DNA of 64,000 nt, taken from NCBI GenBank assembly GCA_018381235.1, contig JAGZSF010000011.1, positions 62,001-126,000 on the forward strand. The letters are read 5' to 3'. The stretch is from Collinsella sp. GTDB lineage: Bacteria; Actinomycetota; Coriobacteriia; Coriobacteriales; Coriobacteriaceae. The notes under the pieces are model-generated. The model saw only the letters and a program-made list of their open reading frames with translations. It was not told the DNA's origin and ran no database searches. Made by a program: the position numbers and the translations under genes. How positions within the stretch are numbered: position 1 is the first letter of the stretch; the number at the start of each line of letters is the position of its first letter. Positions 7,335-16,567 of this stretch are shown piece by piece.

Positions 7335-8003
7335 CTACTCGTCCAGTACCAGCGCCGCGAGCTCTGCCTGGGTGTCCACTACGTAGTCGGCGCCGGCGGC
7401 TTCCAGCTCCGCGCGGCCGCGGAAGCCCCAGCTGACGCCCGCGCTCTTAAGGCCGGCGTTGTGACCGGTCAGGATATCGACATTGGAATCGCCCACATAG
7501 AGCGTGGTTGCCGGGTCGGCGCCCAGCTCTTCCATCACATGCAGCGTGACGGGCGCTTCGGGCTTGGGCGGAAACGCATCGACACGGCCCTGCACCAGCG
7601 CAAAGCGCTCGGGACCAAAATACTTCTCGATAAGCGGAGCCGCCGAGACATGGTCCTTGTTAGTGAGCACGGCAAGCTGCACACCCGCGGCGCGCAGGCG
7701 GTCGAGCATCTCGATTGTGCCGGCATAGGGAGCGGTGTGGTCCTCCTTGTGCTCGCCGTAGTAAGCCCTAAACTCGGCAAGCGTCTGCTCAAACATACGG
7801 CCGTCGCCCGCATACTCGGCAGGCATAAAGCGTTCAACCAGCTTGAGCATGCCGTTTCCCACCTTGTAGCGGTACTCGTCGACGGCAAACGTGGGCCAGC
7901 CGTGCGTCTCGCAGGTATGGTTGCCGGCGGCCGCCAAGTCCTCGAGCGTGTTGAGGAGGGTGCCGTCCAGGTCAAAGATCACATGGGAAAAAGCTGCTGC
8001 CAT
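7335..8003 (-). CDS. HAD-family phosphatase, phosphoglycolate phosphatase-like
   Basis: The 222-residue protein has the HAD motifs in order: FDLDGTLLNT (nucleophile Asp), LAVLTNKD (motif II), KPEAP (motif III Lys) and VGDSNVDI (motif IV). The alpha-helical cap between residues 20 and 85 is of the Gph/PpaX type, which act on small phosphates such as phosphoglycolate or pyrophosphate. I chose the ATG at 8003, after GGGAG, over the upstream ATG at 8018, which has no ribosome site. It is downstream of hypE on the same strand, but a 125-base gap suggests its own transcription. The substrate is not determined by sequence. Confidence 0.85.
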   Translation of the reverse strand: MAAAFSHVIFDLDGTLLNTLEDLAAAGNHTCETHGWPTFAVDEYRYKVGNGMLKLVERFMPAEYAGDGRMFEQTLAEFRAYYGEHKEDHTAPYAGTIEMLDRLRAAGVQLAVLTNKDHVSAAPLIEKYFGPERFALVQGRVDAFPPKPEAPVTLHVMEELGADPATTLYVGDSNVDILTGHNAGLKSAGVSWGFRGRAELEAAGADYVVDTQAELAALVLDE

Positions 8004-8127
8004 GAAAGCTCCCGTCATTGGGTTTCAAAACGCACCTCATAATACTGGGCTTCCGCGTTGGGCGTGCTTGGAATCTGAACATCTCCAGGGATATCAAGCC
8101 GCATCGCGCCAGCCGTGCAATTCCGCC

Positions 8128-9162
8128 CTAGCAAATTCTCGGCAGCTGCTCTCCCACGAGCATGTCGAGGATGCGGGTCGAGCCCCAGCCGGTGCGCACA
8201 CGCACGGCGGGACGGGAGCCCTCGGCAAGTGGCAACACGCGACCGATGATGGCGGCGTTCTCGCCGTAGCGGGCGGCGCGCATGGCGCTCAGCGCCGCAT
8301 CGGCTTGCTCGGCCGGCACCACGGCGACCATCTTGCCCTCGTTTGCCACCTGCAGCACATCGTAGCCGAGCATTTCGCAGGCGGCCTGCACGTCGGGACG
8401 CACGGGCACGGCATCTTCGTCGACCTCCATGGCAACACCGCTGGCCTGGGCAAACTCGTTGAGTGTGGACGCCAGGCCACCGCGCGTGGGGTCGCGAAAG
8501 CAACGCGTGCCGGGTGCTGCGGAAAGCACATCGGCAATCAGGTGGTTGAGCGGCGCGGCGTCGCTTTCGATGGTGCTCGAAAACGCCAGACCCTCGCGCT
8601 GACTCATGATGGCGATGCCGTGGTCGCCCAGTGTGCCCGACACCAGGATGACGTCGCCGGGCCGGCAGTTTGCGCCACTGAGCGCCACGCCCGCGGGTAC
8701 CTCGCCCACACCGGCGGTATTGATATAGACGCCGTCTGCCCCGCCGCGCTCGACCACCTTAGTGTCGCCCGTGATTATGGACACGCCCGCTTCGTGCGCC
8801 GTTTCGGCCATCGTCTGCACAATCTGGTGGAGCTTATCCATGGGATAGCCCTCTTCGAGGATGAAGCCGCACGATAGGTAGCGCACGTTGGCACCCGAGG
8901 TCGCGACGTCGTTGACGGTTCCGCACACGGCGAGGCGGCCGATGTTGCCACCGGGGAAGAACTGCGGCGAGACTACAAAGCTGTCGGTCGACATGGCGAT
9001 GCGCCCGCTCGCGGGCAGCGTGGCGACGCCGGCGTCGTTGCCTTCGAGCAGCTCGGGCGACCCAAAGGCATCCAAAAAGACCTCATCGATGACGCGTTTC
9101 ATCATCTGGCCGCCGGAGCCGTGGCCCAGCAGGACGGTGCTGTCGGTAACGCTATGGGACAT
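8128..9162 (-). CDS. hypE: Hydrogenase maturation protein HypE (carbamoyl dehydratase)
   Basis: HypE dehydrates the carbamoyl group loaded on its C-terminal cysteine by HypF, making the thiocyanate that becomes the CN ligands of NiFe hydrogenase. The 344-residue protein has an AIRS/PurM-like ATP-binding fold (GHGSGGQMM, DPTRGGLAST) and ends in the diagnostic PRIC tail. The ATG follows GGAG. It is the last hyp gene of the operon, 48 bases after hypD. Confidence 0.95.
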   Translation of the reverse strand: MSHSVTDSTVLLGHGSGGQMMKRVIDEVFLDAFGSPELLEGNDAGVATLPASGRIAMSTDSFVVSPQFFPGGNIGRLAVCGTVNDVATSGANVRYLSCGFILEEGYPMDKLHQIVQTMAETAHEAGVSIITGDTKVVERGGADGVYINTAGVGEVPAGVALSGANCRPGDVILVSGTLGDHGIAIMSQREGLAFSSTIESDAAPLNHLIADVLSAAPGTRCFRDPTRGGLASTLNEFAQASGVAMEVDEDAVPVRPDVQAACEMLGYDVLQVANEGKMVAVVPAEQADAALSAMRAARYGENAAIIGRVLPLAEGSRPAVRVRTGWGSTRILDMLVGEQLPRIC

Positions 9163-9210
9163 ATCGAAAACTCCAATCGTGGGTGGTGCCGGTGTGCGGG
9201 TGTGTCCGGG

Positions 9211-10323
9211 CTAGTTGCGGTAGCGGTAGTACGCCGCGCAGCTGCCCTCGGAGCTCACCATGCACGGGCCGACGGGGTGCTCGGGCGTGCAGGTGCGGCC
9301 AAAGAGCGGGCAGTCGCTCGGCGTAATGGCCCCGCGCAGCACGTCGCCGCAGCGGCACCCGCGCGGCTCGACTGTCGCCTCAACGGGCACATCAAAGCGG
9401 GTACGGGCATCAAAGCGCGAGAATTCGGGACGAATGGCGAGTCCCGAAGCCGCAATCGGCCCCAGCCCGCGCCACGTGGTGTCGCATGGTTCAAACACCT
9501 GCTCGACCAGCTGGCGCGCCACGGGATTGCCGTCTGCGTTGACGCCACGGCGGTAGGCGTTGTCAATCGCCGGCCTGTCCTCGACAACCATCTGGACCAG
9601 CATGCAGATGCCCTGCAGGATATCGACCGGTTCAAATCCCGTGACCACGCCCGGGGTATTGAATTCGTCGACCAAAAAGCTAAAGGGCGCCAAGCCCGTG
9701 ATGGTGGCGACGTGGCCCGGCAGGATAAAGCCGTCGATGGTGGTCTCGGGGTCGTTGGCGATGGCGCGCAACGCCGGCGGCGTGGTCTTGTGGGCGCAAT
9801 AGACCGAGAAGTTCAAAAGCCCGCGCGCCTCGGCCTCCAAGATGGCGGCGGCGATGGTGGGCGTCGTAGTCTCAAAGCCCACGCCCATAAAAATGACCGG
9901 GCGATCAGGGTTTTGCTCGGCAATGTCGAGCGCGTCGAGCGGGGAATAGACGATGCGGATATCGCGCCCAGCCGCCTTTTGCGCAGCGAGCGAGGTGGAT
10001 GATCCGGGCACGCGCATCATGTCGCCAAAGGTGGTGATGATGGCGCCGTCTATGTTGGCGAGCGCGATTGCGTGGTCGATGTCGCGGTTGGCGGTGACGC
10101 AGACGGGGCAGCCCGGGCCGCTCAGCAGCTTGAGCCCGGCCGGCATAATGGAGCGAAAGCCATAGCGCCCGATGCTCACGGTATGCGTGCCGCAGACTTC
10201 CATAAGGTTGATGGTGCGGTCGCCGACAAGCTCATGAATGCGCTCGATGAGCTCGCGAGCCAGCTTGGGATCGCGGAATGCCGAGAAATCGATACCGGAG
10301 CGCGCCGGCTGCTCGGGCGCCAC
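9211..10323 (-). CDS. hypD: Hydrogenase maturation protein HypD
   Basis: HypD carries a 4Fe-4S cluster and, with HypC, holds the Fe(CN)2CO group during NiFe-site assembly. The 370-residue sequence shows MEVCGTHT, GPGCPVCVT, GVGFETTTP and a C-terminal Cys-rich segment (GCRCGDVLRG, CPLFGRTCTP). It starts with GTG, whose G is the last base of the hypC stop (TAGTG), so translation is coupled to hypC. Confidence 0.95.
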   Translation of the reverse strand: MAPEQPARSGIDFSAFRDPKLARELIERIHELVGDRTINLMEVCGTHTVSIGRYGFRSIMPAGLKLLSGPGCPVCVTANRDIDHAIALANIDGAIITTFGDMMRVPGSSTSLAAQKAAGRDIRIVYSPLDALDIAEQNPDRPVIFMGVGFETTTPTIAAAILEAEARGLLNFSVYCAHKTTPPALRAIANDPETTIDGFILPGHVATITGLAPFSFLVDEFNTPGVVTGFEPVDILQGICMLVQMVVEDRPAIDNAYRRGVNADGNPVARQLVEQVFEPCDTTWRGLGPIAASGLAIRPEFSRFDARTRFDVPVEATVEPRGCRCGDVLRGAITPSDCPLFGRTCTPEHPVGPCMVSSEGSCAAYYRYRN

Positions 10324-10583
10324 TAGTAAGCCTCCGCCGGGTCGGTGGTCAGCTGGTCTTCTTCGACCAGCTCGGACATGGCATTAACAAGCTCGAGCGT
10401 TTCCTGTGCTTCCTGCTCGTCGACAATCTGGATGCCAAAGCCGGCGTGTACGAGAATATAGTCGCCAACCTGCGCCGTCGGCACGAGTCGCAGCGACACG
10501 GGGCGCTCGATGCCCATCATGTCGACGGTGGCCTTGAGGTCGTCGTCGCGTTTGACTACTTTGCCGGGAACGGCAAGGCACAT
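10323..10583 (-). CDS. hypC: Hydrogenase maturation chaperone HypC
   Basis: The 86-residue protein starts MCLAVPGKV, with the essential Cys2 that binds the Fe(CN)2CO intermediate, and has the OB-fold segment VGDYILVHAGFGI. It overlaps hypD by one base. It is separated from the end of hypF by 131 bases that hold no gene I can recognise. Confidence 0.95.
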   Translation of the reverse strand: MCLAVPGKVVKRDDDLKATVDMMGIERPVSLRLVPTAQVGDYILVHAGFGIQIVDEQEAQETLELVNAMSELVEEDQLTTDPAEAY

Positions 10584-10714
10584 ATTGTTCCCCTTTTATA
10601 CGCTTTGCGCTGGATGGGCGCTTAATAATCCATCAGTTGATGGTAGCGCTCGCGGGCGCTGCGGGCAAACGCGCTACACCTGTGAGACGGCGGCTTGCGG
10701 GCTGGCCGAACAGC

Positions 10715-13183
10715 CTACTGCGATGCAATCTGCGCAAGACGAGCGCTTGCGACTGCCGCCTGACCGTAGGCGATGCAGCCGTCGTTAACGGGCACGGTTT
10801 GGGGAATCAAGACAGTGAGACCCATGCTTTTGAGCTCGCGGGTGAGGAGCTGGAGCAAAAGTCGGTTCATGAACACGCCGCCCGAGAGCGCGACGGTATC
10901 GATGCCTTCGCGCGCGCAGATTTCGCGTGCGATTCGTGCCGAAGAGCGCGCGATGGCGACATGGAAGTCGAGTGCGAGCCTGTCGGCGGACGCTCCGGCT
11001 TCAATTCCTCCCAAAAGTGCCTCAAAGAGTGCTTTCTGGTCCAGAACATAGGGGCCGTCCAGCCACGATGGGCCAGATGCGAAATAGCCGGCGTTGTCGT
11101 CGGGAAAATGGGCGATTTCGTTGTCGAGCGCGCGCCAGGCGGCGGCCTCAAGCTCGATGGCGGGTTCGCCCTCGTAGGTTGCCTTGTCGCAGATGCCCAG
11201 AATTGCTGCCGCGGCATCAAAGAGACGCCCCATGCTGCTGGTACGCGGGCTGTTGATGCCGCGCTCGATCATGGTGGCTGTCACGTTGCGCGTTTGCTCG
11301 TTGAGGCTGTCTAAAAGCCGAGCGGCACCTGGGTGCTCGAGCAGGCCGAGCTCACTGAGCAGGGCAAAGGCGTTGCGGCGGGCGTCGCGCACGGAGGCCG
11401 CCCCACCGGGGAGCGCCCAGGTGCGCAAATGCGCGGCGCGCTCAAAGCCGCCAAGGCTGGCAACAAGAAACTCGCCGCCCCAAATGGTCCCATCGGTGCC
11501 GGCGCCGGTGCCGTCAAAGGCGATGCCAAGGACGCGCGCGTCGGTTGTAAGCTGGCCCGCGGCGATGGCCTCGGCCATTACGCTCGCGACATGCGCATGA
11601 TGGTGCTGCACCTCGACGAGCGGCAGATTGCATTTTCGCGCCTGCTCGCGCGCCCACTGGCCCGATAGATAGCTGGGGTGTAAATCGCAGGCCAAGGCGG
11701 CGGGCGCCAAGTCAAAGAGATCTTCCAAGCGCGTGTGCGCGGCGTTCCAGGCATCGAAGGTCTCGCCGTTTTCAACATCGCCGATATGCTGCGACACAAA
11801 ACAGGTTGCCTCGCCGTTCGTCCCTTCACGCGTGAGCGCAATCGTGGCCTTTTGTTGTGGCCCGCAGGCGAGCACGCAGGACGGAGCGCCGTCGAGCGCC
11901 GGCAACGGCAGCGGCTGGGGTGCATATCCGCGAGCGCGGCGCACGGGCATAACGATGCCGTCGACCACGCGTACCACGGAGTCGTCGTAGCGCGAGAGGA
12001 TCGCGCGGTCGTTACCGAGCAACGCGTCGGCGATGCCGGCGGCAACGAGGTGTTCCCAGGCAAGGTCGTCGTCGGTCTCGATGGGTTCTTCGCTCAGGTT
12101 TCCGCTGGTCATGACGAGCGCGTACATACCGCGGGCTTCTGCCGCGGCAAGCAACAGATGCTGAAGCGGGGTGTAGGGGAGCATAACGCCAAGCTCGGGC
12201 AGGTCGTGCGCGACGGACGGCGCGAGCGCGAGGGCGTCGGGGGAGCCGTCGCTCCCGCAAACAGCACGCCGGCGCAGCAGCACAATGGGGCGGATACTGC
12301 CGGCGAGAAGCTCGCGCTCAGCGTCATCGATATGGCACAGGCGCCCGGCATCGGCAAGACTGCGCACCATGACGGCAAGCGGCTTATTGCTGCGACGCTT
12401 GCGACGGCGCAGCTCGGCCACCGCCTGCTCGTTGGCAGCGTCACAGGATAGATGGAATCCGCCCAGGCCCTTGATGGCGACGATGCTACCGCTGGCCAGC
12501 AGCTCAACGCAGCGCTCGATAATGGCGTCGCTGGCTTCGCGTGTGGTGCCGACGGCCAGCGACGCGGCGGCTTCGCCCGGCTCATCGCCCACGCCCGCTT
12601 CGCGCCACGTAATATGCGGCCCGCAATCAAAGCAGGCATCGGGCTGTGCGTGAAAGCGACGGTCGAGTGGATCGGCATACTCTGCGGCGCAGGCGGGGCA
12701 CATGGGGAAACGGTCCATCGATGTGGCCGCTCGGTCATAAGGCAGCGATCGGATGATGGTAAAGCGTGGGCCGCAGTTAGTGCAGTTGATAAAGGGGTAG
12801 TGATAGCGTCGGTCGGCGGGATCGAACAACTCGCGCAGGCAATCGTCACAGGTAGCGATATCGGGCGAGACGAGCGTCGTGTGCGCGGTCTGATCCTGCG
12901 ACGCTACGATGCGAAAGCCCTGCTCATTGGCGGTATCCCAACCGTTGGCTGCCAGGTCCACAACCTCGACATACTCTACGCGGGCTGCCGCAGGCGCATG
13001 CTCAGAAAGCGCGGCAACAAAAGCATCGAGCGCATCGGCCGGAGCGTGCGCCTCGATATGCACACCGTCGCCCGCATTGAGCACCCATCCGCAAATGCCA
13101 TGCGCCATGGCCTCGCGATACACAAACGGTCGCATGCCGACGCCCTGCACAATGCCCGTTACATGGATATGCGCATGCCGCAT
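10715..13183 (-). CDS. hypF: Carbamoyltransferase HypF
   Basis: HypF turns carbamoyl phosphate into a carbamoyl adenylate and hands it to HypE. Domains in order over 822 residues: acylphosphatase (HVTGIVQGVGMRPFVYR, 5-90), two zinc fingers (CDDC...CTNC and CPAC...CFDC, about 105-190), YrdC-like (200-385) and Kae1-like carbamoyltransferase with VQHHHAHVASV (about 520) and CDLHPSYLS. I chose the ATG at 13183 after AAGGAGG; the frame is open further upstream but overlaps nikR. The stop of nikR lies 30 bases upstream of this start. Confidence 0.95.
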   Translation of the reverse strand: MRHAHIHVTGIVQGVGMRPFVYREAMAHGICGWVLNAGDGVHIEAHAPADALDAFVAALSEHAPAAARVEYVEVVDLAANGWDTANEQGFRIVASQDQTAHTTLVSPDIATCDDCLRELFDPADRRYHYPFINCTNCGPRFTIIRSLPYDRAATSMDRFPMCPACAAEYADPLDRRFHAQPDACFDCGPHITWREAGVGDEPGEAAASLAVGTTREASDAIIERCVELLASGSIVAIKGLGGFHLSCDAANEQAVAELRRRKRRSNKPLAVMVRSLADAGRLCHIDDAERELLAGSIRPIVLLRRRAVCGSDGSPDALALAPSVAHDLPELGVMLPYTPLQHLLLAAAEARGMYALVMTSGNLSEEPIETDDDLAWEHLVAAGIADALLGNDRAILSRYDDSVVRVVDGIVMPVRRARGYAPQPLPLPALDGAPSCVLACGPQQKATIALTREGTNGEATCFVSQHIGDVENGETFDAWNAAHTRLEDLFDLAPAALACDLHPSYLSGQWAREQARKCNLPLVEVQHHHAHVASVMAEAIAAGQLTTDARVLGIAFDGTGAGTDGTIWGGEFLVASLGGFERAAHLRTWALPGGAASVRDARRNAFALLSELGLLEHPGAARLLDSLNEQTRNVTATMIERGINSPRTSSMGRLFDAAAAILGICDKATYEGEPAIELEAAAWRALDNEIAHFPDDNAGYFASGPSWLDGPYVLDQKALFEALLGGIEAGASADRLALDFHVAIARSSARIAREICAREGIDTVALSGGVFMNRLLLQLLTRELKSMGLTVLIPQTVPVNDGCIAYGQAAVASARLAQIASQ

Positions 13184-13212
13184 GCGACCCTCCTTCGTTG
13201 AAATGTGTGCTG

Positions 13213-13725
13213 TTACAGCCCCAGGCTCTGCTTGGTGGCGGCGCACGTGAGCTCGCCGTGCTTAACGCCGCGCAGGCCCAGCAGGCGGTCGGCTAGTTCG
13301 TAGACGCGCTCGCCGCGACCCTTGAGCGCCAGAATCTCCAAGCAGTTGTGGTGATCCAGATGCACGTGCATGGTCGATACAATCTCGTCGGTGTAGTCGT
13401 GCTGCACTTCGTCCAGACGGCGCGTCAGGTCGCCGGTATGGTGGTCGTAGATCATGGTGAGCGACCCGATAACATGCTCATCGGGCGTGCGCATCTGCTC
13501 CTTGGCGATTGAGGCGCGAATCAGGTCGCGCACGGCCTCGGAGCGGTTGGCCACGTCGCCGCGGCGTGCGATCAGCTCGTCAAAACGGCGCAGCAGGTCG
13601 TCCGGTGCGGTAACCGAAAAGCGGACCAGCTCGGAGCCGGAGCCACTACAGTGGCAGCCCGCATCACCGTCCGCCCCGTGCGGATGCTCGTGCTCGTACC
13701 CGCTGCCATGCTCGTGTTCGGCCAC
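13213..13725 (-). CDS. nikR: NikR-type nickel-responsive regulator with a His/Cys-rich N-terminal tail
   Basis: The ribbon-helix-helix domain (LVRFSVTAPDDLLRRFDELI) begins only at about residue 33, followed by the ACT-like metal domain with HVHLDHHNCLE, the usual His-His-Cys nickel site. NikR represses nickel-uptake or hydrogenase genes when Ni2+ is bound. Before the DNA-binding domain lies a 32-residue tail with six His and two Cys (HEHGSGYEHEHPHG, CHC), which ordinary NikR proteins lack. The start is GTG, two bases after the stop of the upstream 82-residue gene, implying translational coupling. A later start would remove the tail, but no ribosome site supports one. Confidence 0.88.
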   Translation of the reverse strand: MAEHEHGSGYEHEHPHGADGDAGCHCSGSGSELVRFSVTAPDDLLRRFDELIARRGDVANRSEAVRDLIRASIAKEQMRTPDEHVIGSLTMIYDHHTGDLTRRLDEVQHDYTDEIVSTMHVHLDHHNCLEILALKGRGERVYELADRLLGLRGVKHGELTCAATKQSLGL

Positions 13726-13726
13726 T

Positions 13727-13975
13727 TTACACCAGCTTCACGGATCCGACGGAGTTGTGGTCGGCCTCGATGGCCTCTTCGTAGCCCTCGAGTGCGTCAT
13801 GGGCCTCGTGCAGCGCGGCCATGGCTGCCTCGAGCTTGGCGCCGATGCGCTCCATGTCAAAATTCTCGGTCGCATGCAGCAGCTGATGGCTCCACTCATG
13901 AGCGAGCTCGATGGTGTCGTCGACCTGTTTGACGCTCATGGCAAGCTGGCTCATGTTCATTCCAACATCATGCAT
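13727..13975 (-). CDS. Small helical protein at the head of the nickel operon
   Basis: The 82-residue product begins with a Met/His-rich segment (MHDVGMNMSQLAM) and continues as amphipathic helices rich in Glu and Ala (KLEAAMAALHEAHDALEGYEEAIE). I recognise no family. The start follows AAAGGAG. It is the first gene before nikR-hypFCDE, with only two bases between its stop and nikR, so a role in nickel handling or hydrogenase maturation is likely. That role is inferred from context only. Confidence 0.75.
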   Translation of the reverse strand: MHDVGMNMSQLAMSVKQVDDTIELAHEWSHQLLHATENFDMERIGAKLEAAMAALHEAHDALEGYEEAIEADHNSVGSVKLV

Positions 13976-14196
13976 GGAAAATCTCCTTTTGTATGGGGCA
14001 GTTCAGTGGTTCAGATTTTACTACGCCCGCTCTGCGCGCAGCTGCATAAGAAAACGGGTACGAGTCTGTGCGACCCGCACCCGTTCACTGGGGGCTGTTT
14101 GTGATTACCATACTATCCGTGGTTGCACTCGGTGCATCCAGAAGTCCGGCGAGCGGTGCAAAAGCGCTCATAGACGGCGGGTAAGTAACAAGCGTA
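13976..14196. other. Intergenic region upstream of the nickel operon
   Basis: This contains the ribosome site of the 82-residue gene and an ACGGGT...ACCCGT hairpin (14054-14084) that may end thioredoxin transcription. I could not find a convincing NikR operator (GTATGA-type half sites) or a strong promoter. Confidence 0.4.
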
Positions 14197-14517
14197 TTAC
14201 AGGTGCTTCTCCAGCAGCGCCTGCAGCCTCGCCTTGGGTAGAGCGCCAACCGAGCGGTCAATCTCCTCGCCGTTCTTAAACACAATCAGCGTGGGGATGC
14301 TCATGACGCCATACTTCATGGCCAGGTCCTGGTTGTCGTCGACGTTGCATTTGGCAACGGCAAGCTTGCCCGCCAGCTCATCGGCAACCTCGTCAACGAT
14401 GGGCGAGAGGGATCGACAGGGCCCGCACCACGGTGCCCAAAAATCGACCAGCACGGGTAGACTGTCGTTAACGATGGAATCGAAATTCTCGGGGGTAATC
14501 TGCTTAATGTCAGCCAT
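14197..14517 (-). CDS. trxA: Thioredoxin
   Basis: The 106-residue cytosolic disulfide reductase has the active site WAPWCGPC near residues 28-35 and the cis-Pro loop MSIPTL. The ATG at 14517 has GGAGG seven bases upstream; earlier in-frame starts have no ribosome site. It stands alone, divergent from the next gene. Confidence 0.95.
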   Translation of the reverse strand: MADIKQITPENFDSIVNDSLPVLVDFWAPWCGPCRSLSPIVDEVADELAGKLAVAKCNVDDNQDLAMKYGVMSIPTLIVFKNGEEIDRSVGALPKARLQALLEKHL

Positions 14518-14619
14518 GGTGACCTCCATAATGTGACGCGGCTCAGCCGCGTAAAACTCAGTGCGACCGTGCTTATACCCAGCCGCCCGCAAAGCAACCA
14601 CTCGTGGGCGGCTCTTTTA

Positions 14620-14625
14620 TATAAT
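14620..14625 (+). promoter_or_regulatory. -10 element upstream of the UDG-like gene
   Basis: A perfect TATAAT lies 29 bases before the start codon. No good -35 is seen; a GC-rich inverted repeat (AGCCGCCC...GGGCGGCT, 14581-14613) occupies that place. Confidence 0.4.
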
Positions 14626-14653
14626 GGTGGACACGCAAACGATTGGAGAGCGC

Positions 14654-15229
14654 ATGTCCACGTCACAAAGCCAGAAAAAAGAAGCCATCGCCCAGGCGAC
14701 CGAGCAGGAGCTCACATCGCTCGCGGTCCGTGGCGTGCGTATCGTGGGCAACGCGTGCTCGCCGATCGTGCTGGTCAAAGGCGATTTGGACGAGGCCGAG
14801 CGTTCGGGTGGCGAGCTTGCCGCCGGCCCGGATGGCACGGCGTTGCGAAAGGCGCTTGGGGCCATCGGCTACGCGCCCGAGGATTTTTGCGTGCTGGCAA
14901 GCGTCGCCGGCGTGGGTGACGGAGCGGTCGCGGTGGGCGAGACTCTGCCGTGCGAGCTGTTCCGCGAGGCGCTTGAGGCTTTGGACCCCGAGGCAGTGCT
15001 GCTGCTCGACAACAACGCGGCTGACGCCATGCGCGAGACCTACGCCGATATGCTCGTGGCGATCGATGACTTCGACACCGCCATGCTCAAGCCCGGCTTG
15101 GTCGCCCATGTGCAGGGTCGCCGCGTGCTCGCGCTCGACGGTTTTGAGGCGGCGCTCACTGACAAAGCCGCCAAGCAGCGCATGTGGGCATACATCAAGC
15201 AGCTGACCCCGGCGGCCGCTCCGCTGTAG
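14654..15229 (+). CDS. Uracil-DNA-glycosylase-like protein, motifs degenerate
   Basis: The 191-residue protein follows the layout of family 4/5 UDG folds. PIVLVKGDLDEAERSGGEL lies where those enzymes have the GExPGxxED loop, and ALDPEAVLLLDNNAADAM matches the central strand-helix. RVLALDGFEAALTDKAAKQRMW lies where the HPSxLLR loop should be. Both catalytic loops have lost their key residues, and no Fe-S cysteine set is present, so it may be a non-catalytic relative. The start follows TTGGAGAG. A TATAAT at 14620-14625 is the likely -10. The family call is tentative. Confidence 0.6.
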   Translation: MSTSQSQKKEAIAQATEQELTSLAVRGVRIVGNACSPIVLVKGDLDEAERSGGELAAGPDGTALRKALGAIGYAPEDFCVLASVAGVGDGAVAVGETLPCELFREALEALDPEAVLLLDNNAADAMRETYADMLVAIDDFDTAMLKPGLVAHVQGRRVLALDGFEAALTDKAAKQRMWAYIKQLTPAAAPL

Positions 15230-15289
15230 CGGACCGGAGCCGGTAAGGCGGCCCTGACGGGTCGAGCGCGGCGCCGGCTTATCGCGTCC

Positions 15290-16567
15290 CTACATCACAG
15301 CGCGCAGCTCAAACCGATCGCCGTTAATGCGGAACTGACAGTTGCCGTTCATGCGCTCCACGGCAAGTTTGATGCTCTTGGTGCCAAAGCCGTGGCCCGC
15401 ATGCCGGGTCACGGGCATGCCGTCGACCATGCGCGGCGCGCGGTCAAACGTGTTGGAAACTAACAGCAGCAGCTGGCCGTCCTCTAATCGCAGGTCAAAG
15501 TCGACGAAGCGCTTTCCTTGGGGTGCGGTGCTTGCGGCGGTGATAGCGTTTTCCAAGGCATTTGAGAGCACGCTAAACAGGTCGGCGTCACCTACGTGGA
15601 CGGTTTCGGGTACGGCGGCGCGCAGGTTAGCGATAATGCCGTTTCTATTGATATCCGAGTTAAATGACGAAAGCGCGATGTTTACGGTCTCGTTGGCGCA
15701 GAAGCGGCGTACGGCGGTGCGGTCGCCGGCTTCGCAGAGTTCGTCGATGCGTTTGAGCGCCTCGTCGGTGTGGCCCTCCTCAATTAAAGCGGCCAGGCCG
15801 CGTAGGAAGTGGCGCATATCGTGGCGAAGAATCGACAGCTCGCGCCCAGATTGACGCCAGGCCTCGAGCTCTTTAATGGCGGCGCTGTCGCGGGTTTCGA
15901 GCATCCAGCGCTCTCGCTCGGCGGTTTCCTTTTCTTCGTATTCGCGCAGGTAAACGGCAAGAAACATAAGATAGAAGGCACAGAGCGCAAATGCCAAAAA
16001 CTCAACCGTCACCACCGAGCCCGAGTGGAACAGCGTGGTGTAGACGTTGGTGGCATAGTCAAAGACGTAATAGACGAGCGGCAGGATTAAAAGGATGCCC
16101 AGCTCGGTGGTGCTTTTAATCGCCAAGCGCGGACCGATGTCGCCGGCCCAATGCAACAGGACGGCAAAGACGGCCAGTGTGGTCGCGATACGCGCCAGAT
16201 AGTACGCGATCTGCGAATCGGTTGCGGCAAAGGCGGCGATGCCCATCCAATTGCTGAACTGGCAGCTCAGATAAGCACTCGTAATGCCGAGCGCGGCAAG
16301 CAGCGGGCTCAGGCGGTAGCGCGCACACAGGTAGACGATAAGCGGCAGGTGCACGGCAAGTGGATAAACCTGTCGGGCAAATAGCTCGCCGCCAACAACA
16401 TTGGCGATTGAGAAGGCGGTGCCGGTCAGAATGGTAACGACCACCAGCTCGAGCGCATGGCGTCGATTGAGCCCGACGCCGCACAGCGCCGCCGAGGCAA
16501 AGACGCCAAAGAGCAGCGTCGTGGCGTGGTGGATTGCCCAAAGGATCATTTCGACCGTGGAGACCAT
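15290..16567 (-). CDS. Sensor histidine kinase, AgrC/GHKL type
   Basis: The 425-residue membrane kinase has about seven hydrophobic helices in residues 1-215, a short coiled coil (LREYEEKETAERERW), the phospho-acceptor region ILRHDMRHFLRGL (His near 250) and a GHKL ATPase with LSNALENAI and HGFGTKS. This layout is that of peptide-sensing kinases such as AgrC. It overlaps the response-regulator gene by one base, so the two form one transcript with the regulator first. No peptide precursor gene was seen beside it; the ligand is unknown. Confidence 0.88.
   Translation of the reverse strand: MVSTVEMILWAIHHATTLLFGVFASAALCGVGLNRRHALELVVVTILTGTAFSIANVVGGELFARQVYPLAVHLPLIVYLCARYRLSPLLAALGITSAYLSCQFSNWMGIAAFAATDSQIAYYLARIATTLAVFAVLLHWAGDIGPRLAIKSTTELGILLILPLVYYVFDYATNVYTTLFHSGSVVTVEFLAFALCAFYLMFLAVYLREYEEKETAERERWMLETRDSAAIKELEAWRQSGRELSILRHDMRHFLRGLAALIEEGHTDEALKRIDELCEAGDRTAVRRFCANETVNIALSSFNSDINRNGIIANLRAAVPETVHVGDADLFSVLSNALENAITAASTAPQGKRFVDFDLRLEDGQLLLLVSNTFDRAPRMVDGMPVTRHAGHGFGTKSIKLAVERMNGNCQFRINGDRFELRAVM

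Noticed and set aside
10637..11314. Plus-strand gene opposite hypF
   Set aside because: Antisense to a conserved region of HypF, with no ribosome site or domain.
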